39,487 bases of DNA from JAIEPT01 sp038217425. Lineage in GTDB: Bacteria; Planctomycetota; Planctomycetia; Gemmatales; Gemmataceae. The position numbers and the translations under genes were made by a program. Positions 27,562 through 36,444 of this stretch are shown one piece after another (positions within the stretch are counted from its first letter, which is position 1; each line of letters opens with the position of its first letter). Location of the stretch: positions 1 through 39,487 of the forward strand of contig JBBQPM010000051.1 in NCBI GenBank assembly GCA_038217425.1. The letters run 5' to 3'. The notes beneath the pieces were generated by a model. That model worked only from the letters and a program-made list of their open reading frames with translations, did not search any database and was not told the DNA's origin.

Positions 27562-29010
27562 CTAGAACGTCGCCGGGACTTCGAAGCCGCGGCGGTACTC
27601 GCGCGTCAGCATCCGGTTCGCCTCCGCGTCGCCGCGGAATTGCTCGGTCTTCGGGTCCATCGTCAACTTTCTGCCGATCGTCAGTTGCGTCGTTTCCAGG
27701 TTGACGTTGTTCGCACGCAGATGTTCCTCCATCCGGCGAACCGTTTCCAGGGCGTGCTCGTCCTGGCCGAAAACCGTCGTGCGCGGCGCGAATGCCGCGG
27801 GCGTGCCCAACCGATGGCTGATGTTGGCCAGATGGCAGATGGCGCTGGAAAGATGCCCCTCGAGCACTTCGCCCTTGAGGTCGGCCCGGCGGTTGCTTCG
27901 GATGGCGCCCACCCAGTTGCCGTAATGGTCGCCGCCGCCCTTGAACTCCTGTAGTTTCTCGCCCGCCCGGCTGTAGGCGATCGCTTCGTCGTACTTCGTG
28001 AACACGACGTACCCGTCGGTGCAGTGGATGACGTTGCCGACCGTCGCTCCCATGTGCGGCTTGAACGGCAGGCCGCGAACTTCGAAGATCAGCTCGGCGC
28101 CTTCATACTCGAAGACGGCGACTTGCGTGTTCGCGGTTTCGCCGTCATCGACGTAACCGAACCGGCCGCCCACGCTGGCGACCGACGTCGGCAGATGATC
28201 CCGGCCCAGCGCCCAACGGGCGACGTCGACTTGGTGGATGCCCTGGTTGCCCAGATCGCCGTTGCCGTATTCCCAGGTCCAGTGCCAGTCGTAATGGAGC
28301 CGGGCGCGGCGAATGGGATTGCGCGCCGCGGGACCGCACCAGAGATCGTAGTCAACGGTGGCGGGGACGGGCGTGTCGCGTTCGACTCGGCCGATGCTGG
28401 GGCGATTCTTGTAGCACAGGCCGCGCGCGACTTGCACCGTACCGAGCTTGCCCGACTTGATGAAATCGATGGCCGCGATGGCGCCGCGCTGGCTGCGAAT
28501 CTGCGTGCCGGCCTGGCAGATCTTGTTGTAATGCCGCGAGGCCTCGACGAGCCGACGGCCTTCCCACACGTTGTGGCTCACCGGCTTTTCGACGTAGGCG
28601 TGCTTGCCCGCGCGCATCGCCCAGATGCCGGCCAGCGAATGCCAGTGGTTCGGCGTGGCAATGCTGACGGCATGGATATTGTTGTTCTCCATGATCTTGC
28701 GAATGTCCTGCTCGTAGACCGGGCGGACTTTCTGGGCCTTTTCGCAGCGATCCATGGCAGGGCCAATGACGGCGGAGTCAGTGTCGCAGATGTGCGTGAC
28801 GACGCAGTTATGCCGGCCGGCGAGACCGCCGATGTGATCGAGTCCGCGTCCCTTGACGCCGATGACGCAGATATTGATGCGTTCGTTGGCGCCTCCCGGA
28901 GCGGCAGGCGTGGGGGTTTGCGCTTCGGCGCGGGAAAGCATCGGGCCGGCGGCGTTGGCGGCGGCGAGCGCGGCCGTCCCCTGTAAAAACTCGCGTCGTG
29001 AAATTCGCAT
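27562..29010 (-). CDS. Tat-exported Gfo/Idh/MocA-family oxidoreductase
   Basis: 482 residues from the ATG at 29010, which follows AGGAG. An upstream in-frame extension to 29253 would run into tilS and lacks sense. The twin-arginine signal SRREFLQGTAALAAANAA (R5/R6) shows Tat export of a folded enzyme with its cofactor. The Rossmann motif is CVIGVKGRG at 48-56 and the catalytic EKP at 141-143. A larger C-terminal domain carries WTWEYGNGDLGNQGIHQVD, typical of the planctomycete subfamily. Substrate unknown; a sugar or inositol-like compound is the family guess. The paralogue at 9283-10533 is about 66 residues shorter. Confidence 0.9.
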   Translation of the reverse strand: MRISRREFLQGTAALAAANAAGPMLSRAEAQTPTPAAPGGANERINICVIGVKGRGLDHIGGLAGRHNCVVTHICDTDSAVIGPAMDRCEKAQKVRPVYEQDIRKIMENNNIHAVSIATPNHWHSLAGIWAMRAGKHAYVEKPVSHNVWEGRRLVEASRHYNKICQAGTQIRSQRGAIAAIDFIKSGKLGTVQVARGLCYKNRPSIGRVERDTPVPATVDYDLWCGPAARNPIRRARLHYDWHWTWEYGNGDLGNQGIHQVDVARWALGRDHLPTSVASVGGRFGYVDDGETANTQVAVFEYEGAELIFEVRGLPFKPHMGATVGNVIHCTDGYVVFTKYDEAIAYSRAGEKLQEFKGGGDHYGNWVGAIRSNRRADLKGEVLEGHLSSAICHLANISHRLGTPAAFAPRTTVFGQDEHALETVRRMEEHLRANNVNLETTQLTIGRKLTMDPKTEQFRGDAEANRMLTREYRRGFEVPATF

Positions 29011-29108
29011 GCATGAACTCCTGGAAGAAAACGTGAATGACCCGCGCAGGGCGCAGGAAAGCGTGGGCGGGAAGATTACTTCTATGGTCGACAATCCCGC
29101 GGCCGGCG

Positions 29109-30056
29109 TCAATGACAAAGTCGCGAAAGTTGCAGAACCAGCGCCACGCGGCGCACCTCCACGAGGCCCGGGAACGAATGTCGATCGTGCTCCCGCGAAA
29201 CCATCTGCACGAGCAAATCCCAGTCGCGGAAGCTCATCTTCCCCATCGGCCAACCCTCGCGCTGCCAGAGCAAGCGAAACAGCTCACGCAACACCGGCGG
29301 CTTTGCAGGCGCCAGATCGGGCGTATGCAGCACGACGACCGCTCCGGCCCGCGGACGTTCCGAACGCTGCAATAGCTCCGTCGCCTGCTCCGCGAGCCAA
29401 TCGTGGATCTCGCGCATTTGCTGCGCCGTTTGCGTCAGAATCTCGGCGAGCCGGGGGTTGTAGTCGCGCTCGAGCATCGGCAGCAACTCGTGCCGCAGCC
29501 GATTGCGCGTGAAACGCGTCTGGGCATTCGACGAATCGACGCGGTGGGCGAGCTGATGCTCCGAGAGATACGCCAAAATCTCGGCCCGCGACGTCGTCAG
29601 CAGCGGGCGAACTAGACAGGCGCTCCCCGCGAGTTCGCGGCGCTCCGGAATCCCCGCCAACCCTTGTGGCCCGCTGCCGCGCAGGAAGTGATGCAGCACC
29701 GTCTCCGCCTGATCGTCCGCGTGATGGCCGACGGCGACCCAGGCGAAGGGGCGCGACGTCGCAAGTTCGGTCAACCAGCCGTAGCGAAGGTCGCGAGCTT
29801 CCGACTCGCTCGGGACCGCATGCCCCTGATAGACATGAAGGACTCGTCCCAGCTGCTCGGCGAACGCTCGAACGAACGTCTCATCCGCATCGCTCTCGGC
29901 GCCGCGCAGATGATGATTGACGTGGGCCAACTCGATCGACGTTACGGAATGCAGGGCATGCGCCAGCGCGACGCTATCGGGCCCGCCGGAAATGGCGACG
30001 AGTCCCGCGGTCCCCGTCAAGCCGTGGCGGTCCATGAAGTGACGCACGGCGTTCAT
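29109..30056 (-). CDS. tilS: tRNA(Ile)-lysidine synthase (short form)
   Basis: 315 residues. The PP-loop motif SGGPDS is at 23-28 (LVAISGGPDSVALAHAL). Further family segments are HVNHHLRGAESDADE, GHHADDQAETVLHHFLRGSG and RFTRNRLRHELLPML. The enzyme changes C34 to lysidine in the tRNA(Ile) with CAU anticodon and is essential. E. coli TilS has about 430 residues; this one lacks the C-terminal TilS_C part, like the short form of Aquifex. Its start overlaps the trpC stop by four bases (ATGA), so the two are translationally coupled. Confidence 0.93.
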   Translation of the reverse strand: MNAVRHFMDRHGLTGTAGLVAISGGPDSVALAHALHSVTSIELAHVNHHLRGAESDADETFVRAFAEQLGRVLHVYQGHAVPSESEARDLRYGWLTELATSRPFAWVAVGHHADDQAETVLHHFLRGSGPQGLAGIPERRELAGSACLVRPLLTTSRAEILAYLSEHQLAHRVDSSNAQTRFTRNRLRHELLPMLERDYNPRLAEILTQTAQQMREIHDWLAEQATELLQRSERPRAGAVVVLHTPDLAPAKPPVLRELFRLLWQREGWPMGKMSFRDWDLLVQMVSREHDRHSFPGLVEVRRVALVLQLSRLCH

Positions 30057-30835
30057 GCGTCGCGAATCTCACGCAGGGCGGCGCCCACATTCCCGGCCCG
30101 CATGAACGTCTCGCCGATCAGCACCGCGCCGACCCCCGCCGATCGCAAGAGGCGAATGTCGTCGGCCGAGCAAATGCCGCTCTCGCTGACCAGCAGCCGA
30201 TCCGCGGGAATCCTCGGCGCCAAATCAAGCGTGTGCTGCAAGCTCACCGTGAACGTCCGCAGGTCGCGATTGTTGACGCCGATGAGCTGCGCCCCGGCAT
30301 CCACCACACGCGGCAAATTCTCCGCGTCGTACAGCTCCACGAGGGCGTGCATGCCAAGTTCGTACGTCAACTTTAGTAAGTCACGTAGCGTAGGGTCGTC
30401 GAGGATCTCAGCGATGAGCAGCACCGCGTCGGCGCCGTGCACGCGTGCCTCGATCACTTGATATGGGTCGACGAGGAAATCCTTGCGCAGCACCGGGGCG
30501 GCCACCGCCTGGCGAATGGCCGAGAGATACGAGAGATGCCCCTGAAAGTGCGGCACGTCGGTGAGCACGCTGATGCAGTGGGCGCCATGCTCGGCGTAAG
30601 TCTTCGCGATTGCGACCGGATCGAAGTCGGCCTTCATCACCCCCGCGGATGGCGACGCCTTCTTCACCTCCGCAATGATGCCGACGCCTGGTCCTTGCAT
30701 CAGCGCCGCGCGAAAATCGCGCACCGCCGGCGCTTCCGACAGCCGACGTTCGAGCGCCGTCTGAGGCGTACGCTCCTTGTCGGCCGCGAGGTTGCGCCGC
30801 GTGTCGGCCACGATTTTGTCGAGAATCGTTCCCAC
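30053..30835 (-). CDS. trpC: Indole-3-glycerol-phosphate synthase
   Basis: 260 residues, a single-domain TIM barrel. It closes the ring of CdRP to indole-3-glycerol phosphate in tryptophan synthesis. Catalytic landmarks: IIAEVKKASPSAG (E56, K58, S61), VLRKDFLVDPYQ (K118), HALVELYD (E167), GVNNRDL (N188/N189) and SESGI (S212-S214). The start is GTG at 30835, one base after the htpG stop. No other trp genes are in the window, so the pathway is scattered, as is usual in planctomycetes. It is coupled to tilS by a 4-base overlap. Confidence 0.95.
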   Translation of the reverse strand: MGTILDKIVADTRRNLAADKERTPQTALERRLSEAPAVRDFRAALMQGPGVGIIAEVKKASPSAGVMKADFDPVAIAKTYAEHGAHCISVLTDVPHFQGHLSYLSAIRQAVAAPVLRKDFLVDPYQVIEARVHGADAVLLIAEILDDPTLRDLLKLTYELGMHALVELYDAENLPRVVDAGAQLIGVNNRDLRTFTVSLQHTLDLAPRIPADRLLVSESGICSADDIRLLRSAGVGAVLIGETFMRAGNVGAALREIRDA

Positions 30836-30836
30836 G

Positions 30837-32699
30837 TCAATCCCTGAGCATCAGCTCGTTGAGCCGCTGGGCGAACGCCTGCGGATCCTTGACCTTCGAA
30901 CCCTCCGAGATCAACGCCTGGTCGTACAGGAGCCGTACGAAACCGTCGAGCCGGGCGTCGTTCGCGTCGAGCGTCGCCAACCGCTGAAGCTTGGCGATCA
31001 TCGGATGCTCGGGGTTGACTTCGAGGATCCGCTTCTGCTCCGGCAGCGCCTTGTCGCGCCCCATGCGGCGCATGAGCCGTTCCATGTTCGCGCTCATGTC
31101 CCCTTCGTCCGCGACCAGCACCACCGCGCTCTCCTTGAGCCGCTTCGACACCCGCGCGTCCTTCAGTTCCGGCACCTTGCTTTTGATCGCGTCGACGAGC
31201 GGCGCGAACTTCTTCTGCGTCTCGTCGTCGACCTTGCCCGCGTCGAAGCCCCCCTTGTCGATCGCCTTGAGATGCTTGGTCTTGTACAACCCCAAACTCT
31301 CGAAGACGATCTCGTCCGGCGCGTCGGTGAGAAGCAGCACCTCCCAGTTCTTCTCCTTGTACCCCTCCAGCAGCGGCGACTGCAGCAGCAGATCGCGCTG
31401 CGTGCCGGCGAGGTAATAGATCTCGGTCTGATCGCCCGGCATTCGCTCGACGTAGTCCGCGAGCGTGGTGAACTTGCCCGCGTCGGTCTTCGTCGAATCG
31501 AACAAGAGGAGATCCGCGAGCTTCTCCTTGTTGCTCCAATCCTGACACGCCCCTTCTTTGAGGAACGGCCCCATCTCCTCGTAAAACTTGATGTACTGCT
31601 CGTTCTCTTTGCGTTTGAGTTCGTCGAGCGTGGAGAGTACCTTGTTCGTGAGATTCGTCTTGATCTTCTCAAGCGGCGCCGACTGCTGCAAGAGTTCGCG
31701 CGAGACATTGAGCGGCAAGTCGGGCGAATCGACCACGCCGCGAACGAACCGCAGGTACCGCGGCAGCAGCGTTTCGCAATCGTCCATGATGAAGACGCGC
31801 TGGATGTAGAGGTGCAGCCCCTTGTTCGAGTCGGCGTACATGAGATCCATGGGCCGATGGGCCGGGATGTAAAGCAGCGCCCGGAACTCGACGCTCCCTT
31901 CCGCGTTGTAGTGAACGGTTTTCAGCGGCTTGTCGTAATCGTGCGTCAGGTGCTTATAAAACTCTTCGTACTGTTCCGAAGTGATCTCCGATTTGCTCCG
32001 CAGCCACAGCGCCTGGCGGGCGTTGAGCGTCTCTTCCTTGACAACCTTGGCCTTGCTCTCGTCCTCGGTTTCGACGTCGAGGACGATGGGATGTTCGACG
32101 AAGTCGGAGTACCTCTTGACGATCTCGCGTAGCTTCCACGATTTGAGGAAGTCCTTGTCGTCCGCCTTGAGGTGCAGGACGACGTCGGTGCCGCGTTTCT
32201 CCTTGGGGACGGAGTCGAGGGTGTATTCGCCCTGCCCATCGGAGACCCACTCGACGCCTTCGCCGCCGGCCATGCGCGAGCGGACGGCGACCTTGTCGGC
32301 GACCATGAACGCGGAGTAGAAGCCGACGCCGAACTGGCCGATGAGATCGGGCCGCTGCTGCGCCGACGTCTCCTTGAGCTTTTCGAGAAACGCCCTGGTA
32401 CCGGACTTGGCGATGGTGCCGAGATGTTCGACGATGGTCTCGCGCGACATGCCGATGCCGTTATCGGAGATGGTGAGCGTCCCCGCGGCTTCGTCGGCAA
32501 TGAGCTTGATTTTCCAATCGCCGTCGCCTTCCAGGAGCGACTCATTGGTGAGCGACTGAAAGCGCACGGTATCGATCGCATCGCTGGCGTTGCTGATCAA
32601 CTCGCGCAGGAAAATGTCCTTGTGCGAGTAGAGCGAATGAATGATGAGATGAAGTAGTTGCTTGAGTTCCGTCTTGAACTGCATCGTTTCCGCACTCAT
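30837..32699 (-). CDS. htpG: Molecular chaperone HtpG (Hsp90)
   Basis: 620 residues, the normal length. The N-terminal GHKL ATPase has FLRELISNASDAIDTVRF (Mg-binding Asn), ISDNGIGMSRETI and GQFGVGFYSAFMVADKV. The middle domain has RRVFI-like LYIQRVFIMDD and PLNVSRELLQQ, and the C-terminal dimerisation domain ends in LMLRD. The start has GGAGG placed before it. It is a cytoplasmic ATP-dependent protein-folding chaperone. Position: 23 bases after the unknown gene at 32723 and one base before trpC. This mixture of stress and housekeeping genes is odd, and an own promoter is possible, though I did not see a heat-shock-type site. Confidence 0.97.
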   Translation of the reverse strand: MSAETMQFKTELKQLLHLIIHSLYSHKDIFLRELISNASDAIDTVRFQSLTNESLLEGDGDWKIKLIADEAAGTLTISDNGIGMSRETIVEHLGTIAKSGTRAFLEKLKETSAQQRPDLIGQFGVGFYSAFMVADKVAVRSRMAGGEGVEWVSDGQGEYTLDSVPKEKRGTDVVLHLKADDKDFLKSWKLREIVKRYSDFVEHPIVLDVETEDESKAKVVKEETLNARQALWLRSKSEITSEQYEEFYKHLTHDYDKPLKTVHYNAEGSVEFRALLYIPAHRPMDLMYADSNKGLHLYIQRVFIMDDCETLLPRYLRFVRGVVDSPDLPLNVSRELLQQSAPLEKIKTNLTNKVLSTLDELKRKENEQYIKFYEEMGPFLKEGACQDWSNKEKLADLLLFDSTKTDAGKFTTLADYVERMPGDQTEIYYLAGTQRDLLLQSPLLEGYKEKNWEVLLLTDAPDEIVFESLGLYKTKHLKAIDKGGFDAGKVDDETQKKFAPLVDAIKSKVPELKDARVSKRLKESAVVLVADEGDMSANMERLMRRMGRDKALPEQKRILEVNPEHPMIAKLQRLATLDANDARLDGFVRLLYDQALISEGSKVKDPQAFAQRLNELMLRD

Positions 32700-32722
32700 G
32701 AACCGAACCTCCTTTCGAGAAT

Positions 32723-33151
32723 CTATGACTTTTGAATGACTTCATTGCTCGAGGCAATTAGGGACTGTAATAGTGACTTGACATAGGACGATTGTAATAC
32801 GTTTCGAAGTTGATCGACAAAGTCTTCCTGTGTGTCAGCCGCCCCGTCGCCAAGAGTGCGGAGGTGCAAACTTGAAAATGCGTCGGAGGCAATCGTTACC
32901 GGATAAACGTGTGGAGTTCCGTGGGACGCCTCAAGAAGCGTTACTGAGTATCCATTTAAACTTGGTGCAATCACATTGAGTACGTGCTTTTGGTGCATGC
33001 CGTCGATGACCGAGGTGACCACTTTCGCTTGAAGAACGCCTTTGGTTTTGCGGCTTAGAGCCGTTTCTTGCGCTCGCAAAATAGCCAGCGGAGTCGTGAC
33101 GTCGACTTTGATGTCTTCAGACCAAAGATCAGGGATGGCTACAGCGGTCAT
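32723..33151 (-). CDS. Unknown 142-aa protein
   Basis: 142 residues from the ATG at 33151, 13 bases after the sulfite reductase stop. No membrane segment, signal peptide or motif known to me. The sequence is balanced, with a predicted mixed alpha/beta core (VLQAKVVTSVIDGMHQKHVL, GYSVTLLEASHGTPHVYPV) and a C-terminal helix pair. Its codons are less GC-rich than the neighbours', suggesting a less constrained or younger gene. It sits between sulfite reductase and htpG in a tight cluster. Confidence 0.65.
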   Translation of the reverse strand: MTAVAIPDLWSEDIKVDVTTPLAILRAQETALSRKTKGVLQAKVVTSVIDGMHQKHVLNVIAPSLNGYSVTLLEASHGTPHVYPVTIASDAFSSLHLRTLGDGAADTQEDFVDQLRNVLQSSYVKSLLQSLIASSNEVIQKS

Positions 33152-33164
33152 TTTTCGGCCTTTC

Positions 33165-34859
33165 TCACGCGGCTCCACTGCCGCCTGCCAGTGCCATTGT
33201 CTTCTCCGCCCCTAACCTGTGGCAGTAATCGCCGAACCCCTCGCCCGCCTGCCGCTCCGCGCGGTACGCCTCCAGGAGCGGCTTCAGCGTCGGCACGATC
33301 TGCGGCAGCGGCACCAGGTCCTTGAACTGGAAGTTAAGCCGCGAGCCTTCGAGGTTGCCGCCCACGAAGAGCGTGTACTTGTCGCCGCTTCGGCCCACGA
33401 TGCCGATGTCGCACTGATACGGCCGCACGCACCCATTGGGGCAGCCGGTCATGCGGACGCTGACCTTCTCGCTCTCCAGGCCGAGGCTTTTCAACTCCGC
33501 TTCGAGCAGGTCGATCACCTTCGGCAAGCCGCGCTCGGCTTCGGAGATCGCCAGGCCGCACGTCGGAATCGCGGGGCAAGCCATGCTGTGCTGCTGCACC
33601 AACGAAATTCGGCCCGGCGGCAAGACGTGATGCGCCGTCAAAATCTTCTCGATGTCCGCCTGAGCCGTTTCCGGCAGATCGCACAGAAGAATGTCCTGCA
33701 TCGGCGTCAGCAAGATCCGCGGTTGGTATTTCTCCACAATCGTTCGCAACGCCGACTTGAGCTTCAGCTCGCCCTCGTCCTTGATTCGGCCGTTCTCGAC
33801 GGAGACGCCGTAGAAGAATTTGCCGTCGCCCTGCGCGTTCCAACCGAGGAAGAGCGGGAAGCCCTTGACCTGTACGTCGCGCGGCAGCACCAGCGGGAAC
33901 GGGAGATGCTTGGCCAGCACTTCGCGAAACTTTTCGACGCCCCAGTCGTGGACGACATACTTGATGCGGGCGCGTTTGCGGTCGGCGCGGTTGCCGTGCT
34001 GGCGGAAGATCTCGACGACGGCCTCGGTTGCCTGCACCACCTGGTCTGGCGTGACGAACGCCATCGGCTGGGCGATGTGCGGGAAGGTGTTGTGATTGCC
34101 GTGGGTCATGCCCATGCCGCCGCCCACGAGCAGGTTGTAGCCGACGAGTTTGCCGTTTTCGACGATGCCGAGCAGGCCCTGATCCTGGGCGAAGACGTCT
34201 ACGGAATTATCGTAGGTGAGCCCGAGGCCGATCTTGAACTTGCGGGGCAGATAGAGTTTGCCGTAGATCGGCTCGACCGTTTCCGCGTCCTGGGCGACTT
34301 TTTCGCCGTTCAGCCAGATTTCGTGGTAGGCGCCGGTGCGCGGCGCGAAGTGGGCGGCGAGCGTGTCGGCGGTATTTTGTAGTGACTTGTAAATAGGGTC
34401 GGCGAACGGCGCGGGGCTGGCCATGACGTTGCGATTGACGTCGCCGCAGGCGCCGAGCGTGGTCAGCAGGGTTTCGTTGATGCCGGCGATGATCTCCTTG
34501 AGGCCGGTCTTGATGACGCCGTGAAACTGGATTCCCTGGCGCGAGGTGATGCGCAGGGTGCCGTTGGCGTGTTCGTCGGCGAGCCGGTCGAGGGCGAGGT
34601 ACTGCGAGGCGGTGACTTTGCCGCCGGGGATTTTGCAGCGGACCATGAAGATGAAGAGTTTGCCGGCGCCTTTGCGTTCTTTGCGGACGTCGCGGTTGTC
34701 TTGCTGGTAGAAGCCGTGGAACTTGATGAGGCTTTTATCGGACTCGGAGAAGTGGTCGGTCTCCTGGGCGAGTTCCTCGGCGATGCCGCCGCGCAGGAAG
34801 CGACTTTGTTCTTTGTGCCCTTCGACGGCGGAGGGCTTGGGAGCGGCATCTTGCGACAT
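33165..34859 (-). CDS. Siroheme/4Fe-4S sulfite (or nitrite) reductase
   Basis: 564 residues of the sulfite/nitrite reductase hemoprotein family. The cluster/siroheme cysteines are C428, C434, C473 and C477 in the canonical C-X5-C-X38-C-X3-C (ACPAIPTC and MTGCPNGC). The two ferredoxin-like repeats and NiR/SiR domains are in place (TLRITSRQGIQFHGV; NVMASPAPFADP). It uses six electrons to make sulfide; whether the donor is ferredoxin or NADPH-linked cannot be decided. Nitrite reductase is less likely from the overall length and motif wording. The ATG at 34859 is preferred; an in-frame extension to 34943 would add a basic leader. A promoter is not obvious. Confidence 0.9.
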   Translation of the reverse strand: MSQDAAPKPSAVEGHKEQSRFLRGGIAEELAQETDHFSESDKSLIKFHGFYQQDNRDVRKERKGAGKLFIFMVRCKIPGGKVTASQYLALDRLADEHANGTLRITSRQGIQFHGVIKTGLKEIIAGINETLLTTLGACGDVNRNVMASPAPFADPIYKSLQNTADTLAAHFAPRTGAYHEIWLNGEKVAQDAETVEPIYGKLYLPRKFKIGLGLTYDNSVDVFAQDQGLLGIVENGKLVGYNLLVGGGMGMTHGNHNTFPHIAQPMAFVTPDQVVQATEAVVEIFRQHGNRADRKRARIKYVVHDWGVEKFREVLAKHLPFPLVLPRDVQVKGFPLFLGWNAQGDGKFFYGVSVENGRIKDEGELKLKSALRTIVEKYQPRILLTPMQDILLCDLPETAQADIEKILTAHHVLPPGRISLVQQHSMACPAIPTCGLAISEAERGLPKVIDLLEAELKSLGLESEKVSVRMTGCPNGCVRPYQCDIGIVGRSGDKYTLFVGGNLEGSRLNFQFKDLVPLPQIVPTLKPLLEAYRAERQAGEGFGDYCHRLGAEKTMALAGGSGAA

Positions 34860-34974
34860 GCGAAAGTCCTGCGAAAGCGGAGCGCGGCGGCCCCGAAACA
34901 TGGGAAAACCCGATGTTTTCAGTGTACGCGGGACGGGCGGCAAATTCTATAGGAGAAGCGGGCGGGAGGTTCAC

Positions 34975-35011
34975 TTCCGCGCGCAGCATGTCGCAGTTGC
35001 TGCGCGCGGAA
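34975..35011 (-). terminator. Hairpin after the DUF2383 gene
   Basis: Perfect 14-bp arms TTCCGCGCGCAGCA (34975-34988) and TGCTGCGCGCGGAA (34998-35011) around a 9-nt loop, nine bases past the stop of the DUF2383 gene. There is no T-run, so it may need Rho or act as an mRNA-stabilising end. Confidence 0.55.
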
Positions 35012-35019
35012 ATCGTCGG

Positions 35020-35454
35020 TCACGCCAGGAGTCGGTCGAGGACGGCAATGTGCTCGCGCGTTTGCGGCAGCAGCTCCGTGCGGATCAGTTCCCTGCAGTC
35101 GTCCTGCAGATCGCCGTCCTGGAGGGCGTCTTCGTAATCCTTGATTCCCTGCTCTTCGCCTTCTTTGAGGGCTTTGAGAGCGGCGGTTTCGCCGAAGATC
35201 TTTGCGGTTCCTTCGACGAATTTGGCCCAGGCGCCCCAGGCGCCCGAATCGCCGTCGGGTTCGCCGCCGCACTCGCGCACGTGCTGGCGGAGCGTGTTGG
35301 CGGTTTCGCGATGTTCGAGGTGAATTCGCCGGAGGTCGGCCGCCTTGGGCGAGTTCTCCATTTTGGCGAGCGCCTGCTGATAGGTTTCGGTGGCGGCAAG
35401 TTCGCCGCGGTGTAATGCTTTGAGGGTTTCCACGCCTTGTGCAGTCGCATTCAT
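35020..35454 (-). CDS. DUF2383 four-helix-bundle protein
   Basis: 144 residues. The start at 35454 is fixed by GGAGGA just upstream; the much longer open frame to 35754 overlaps the response regulator and is not used. Four helices rich in Glu, His and Asp form a ferritin-like bundle: LKALHRGELAATETYQQALA, RRIHLEHRETANTLRQHV, AALKALKEGEEQGIKDYEDA, ELLPQTREHIAVLDRL. E18, E23 and similar residues fit the PA2169/DUF2383 family, thought to be stress-linked and of unknown activity. The metal ligands of true ferritins are only partly matched. A hairpin follows the gene. Confidence 0.85.
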   Translation of the reverse strand: MNATAQGVETLKALHRGELAATETYQQALAKMENSPKAADLRRIHLEHRETANTLRQHVRECGGEPDGDSGAWGAWAKFVEGTAKIFGETAALKALKEGEEQGIKDYEDALQDGDLQDDCRELIRTELLPQTREHIAVLDRLLA

Positions 35455-35567
35455 GAAACGTCCTCCGTCTCCAATAAAGGTTCGGCGACAAGTTTCGATT
35501 CCCATCGATCGAATGACTCGAGCGCCTGGGAAATTTTCAAGCAAACGAGATGCCGAATCGCCAACCC

Positions 35568-36239
35568 TCACTCGATTTCGAGCGCCGTCTCGGCGAAGTA
35601 GTGGGACGCTGCCCGGGCGCCGCGAGTTTTCGCCACGACGCTCGTCGGCGTCGACAGCGTGGCGAATACTTCCGTCTCGTTTTTGTCGCCGTCGCGGTGG
35701 ATGAAGCGAACGCCCCAGGGGATCAATTCGTAGCGCCAGCCGTGGAAATTCCAATTCCGTTCCATTTGCAGCGCTCGATTCTCGAAGGCTTCAAGAACGT
35801 CGGCGGCGGCGTTCAAATCGGTCAAAATCTGCGCCAACGAGGGCGGATCCATGGGACCAATTTCTTGCAGATAGGTCGTGAGCACGCTGTGCAGGGCGTC
35901 GGGCTCCACGGGCTTGGTCAAATGTTTGTGCCGACCGATTTTGCGCAGTTCGGCGTGATCTTTCGCCGTCGCACTTCCCGAGAGCACGACAAGGGCGACT
36001 TCGCGTAGCACCTGGCGCTGCCGGAGCTTTTGGACGACTTGGACGCCGCTCATGTCGGGGAGCCAAAGATCGAGCAGGATGACGTCGGGGCGTTCGTTCT
36101 CGACTTGCTGGAGCGCCGACTTTCCGTCGTATGCGATGACGCTACGGATGCCCCACAAATTGAGCATGAGCGCGGTCGACAGAGCCGTATCGGGGCAATC
36201 TTCAACGATAAGGACGGAGGTGTTTTTGAGAGGAGCCAT
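35568..36239 (-). CDS. Response regulator with unknown C-terminal domain
   Basis: 223 residues from the ATG at 36239, after GGAGAAG. Residues ~6-125 are a complete receiver domain: acidic E13/D14, phospho-acceptor D57 (ILLDLWLPDMSG), S87 and K109 (HLTKP). The remaining ~95 residues carry neither a helix-turn-helix nor a GGDEF, HD or other known output. The segment WNFHGWRYELIPWGVRFIHRDG is aromatic and beta-rich. It ends in a long polar tail. No histidine kinase is adjacent, so it is an orphan regulator here. A long upstream in-frame extension (to 36419) lacks a receiver-like sequence and is discarded. Confidence 0.8.
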   Translation of the reverse strand: MAPLKNTSVLIVEDCPDTALSTALMLNLWGIRSVIAYDGKSALQQVENERPDVILLDLWLPDMSGVQVVQKLRQRQVLREVALVVLSGSATAKDHAELRKIGRHKHLTKPVEPDALHSVLTTYLQEIGPMDPPSLAQILTDLNAAADVLEAFENRALQMERNWNFHGWRYELIPWGVRFIHRDGDKNETEVFATLSTPTSVVAKTRGARAASHYFAETALEIE

Positions 36240-36279
36240 AACTTCTCCGGGGAGGTGAGCCGATATTCGAGCGGGGCGA

Positions 36280-36444
36280 TCAGCGGACTTCGATGCGGTT
36301 ATCGATGGGCCAAGCTCTTGCATCTTGAGCGACGGTCTCTTGCGCGATCGGTTTGAGAAAGTAGCCTTCAAGGCCGAACGCTCGGGCAAGGTGAAGTCTC
36401 GCAAGGGGTTTATCGACATTCTTCCCTTGAGAAGGCGGAATCAT
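36280..36444 (-). CDS. Possible 54-aa open frame or receiver-domain remnant
   Basis: An open frame of 54 residues starts at the ATG (36444) whose ATGA overlaps the stop of the GYF_2 gene. It holds LARAFGLEGYFLKPIAQET, which looks like the end of a receiver domain (the G..Y.LKP segment). There is no ribosome site of its own. It may be a broken receiver gene joined by coupling, or a frameshifted tail of the GYF_2 protein. Weak call. Confidence 0.3.
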   Translation of the reverse strand: MIPPSQGKNVDKPLARLHLARAFGLEGYFLKPIAQETVAQDARAWPIDNRIEVR

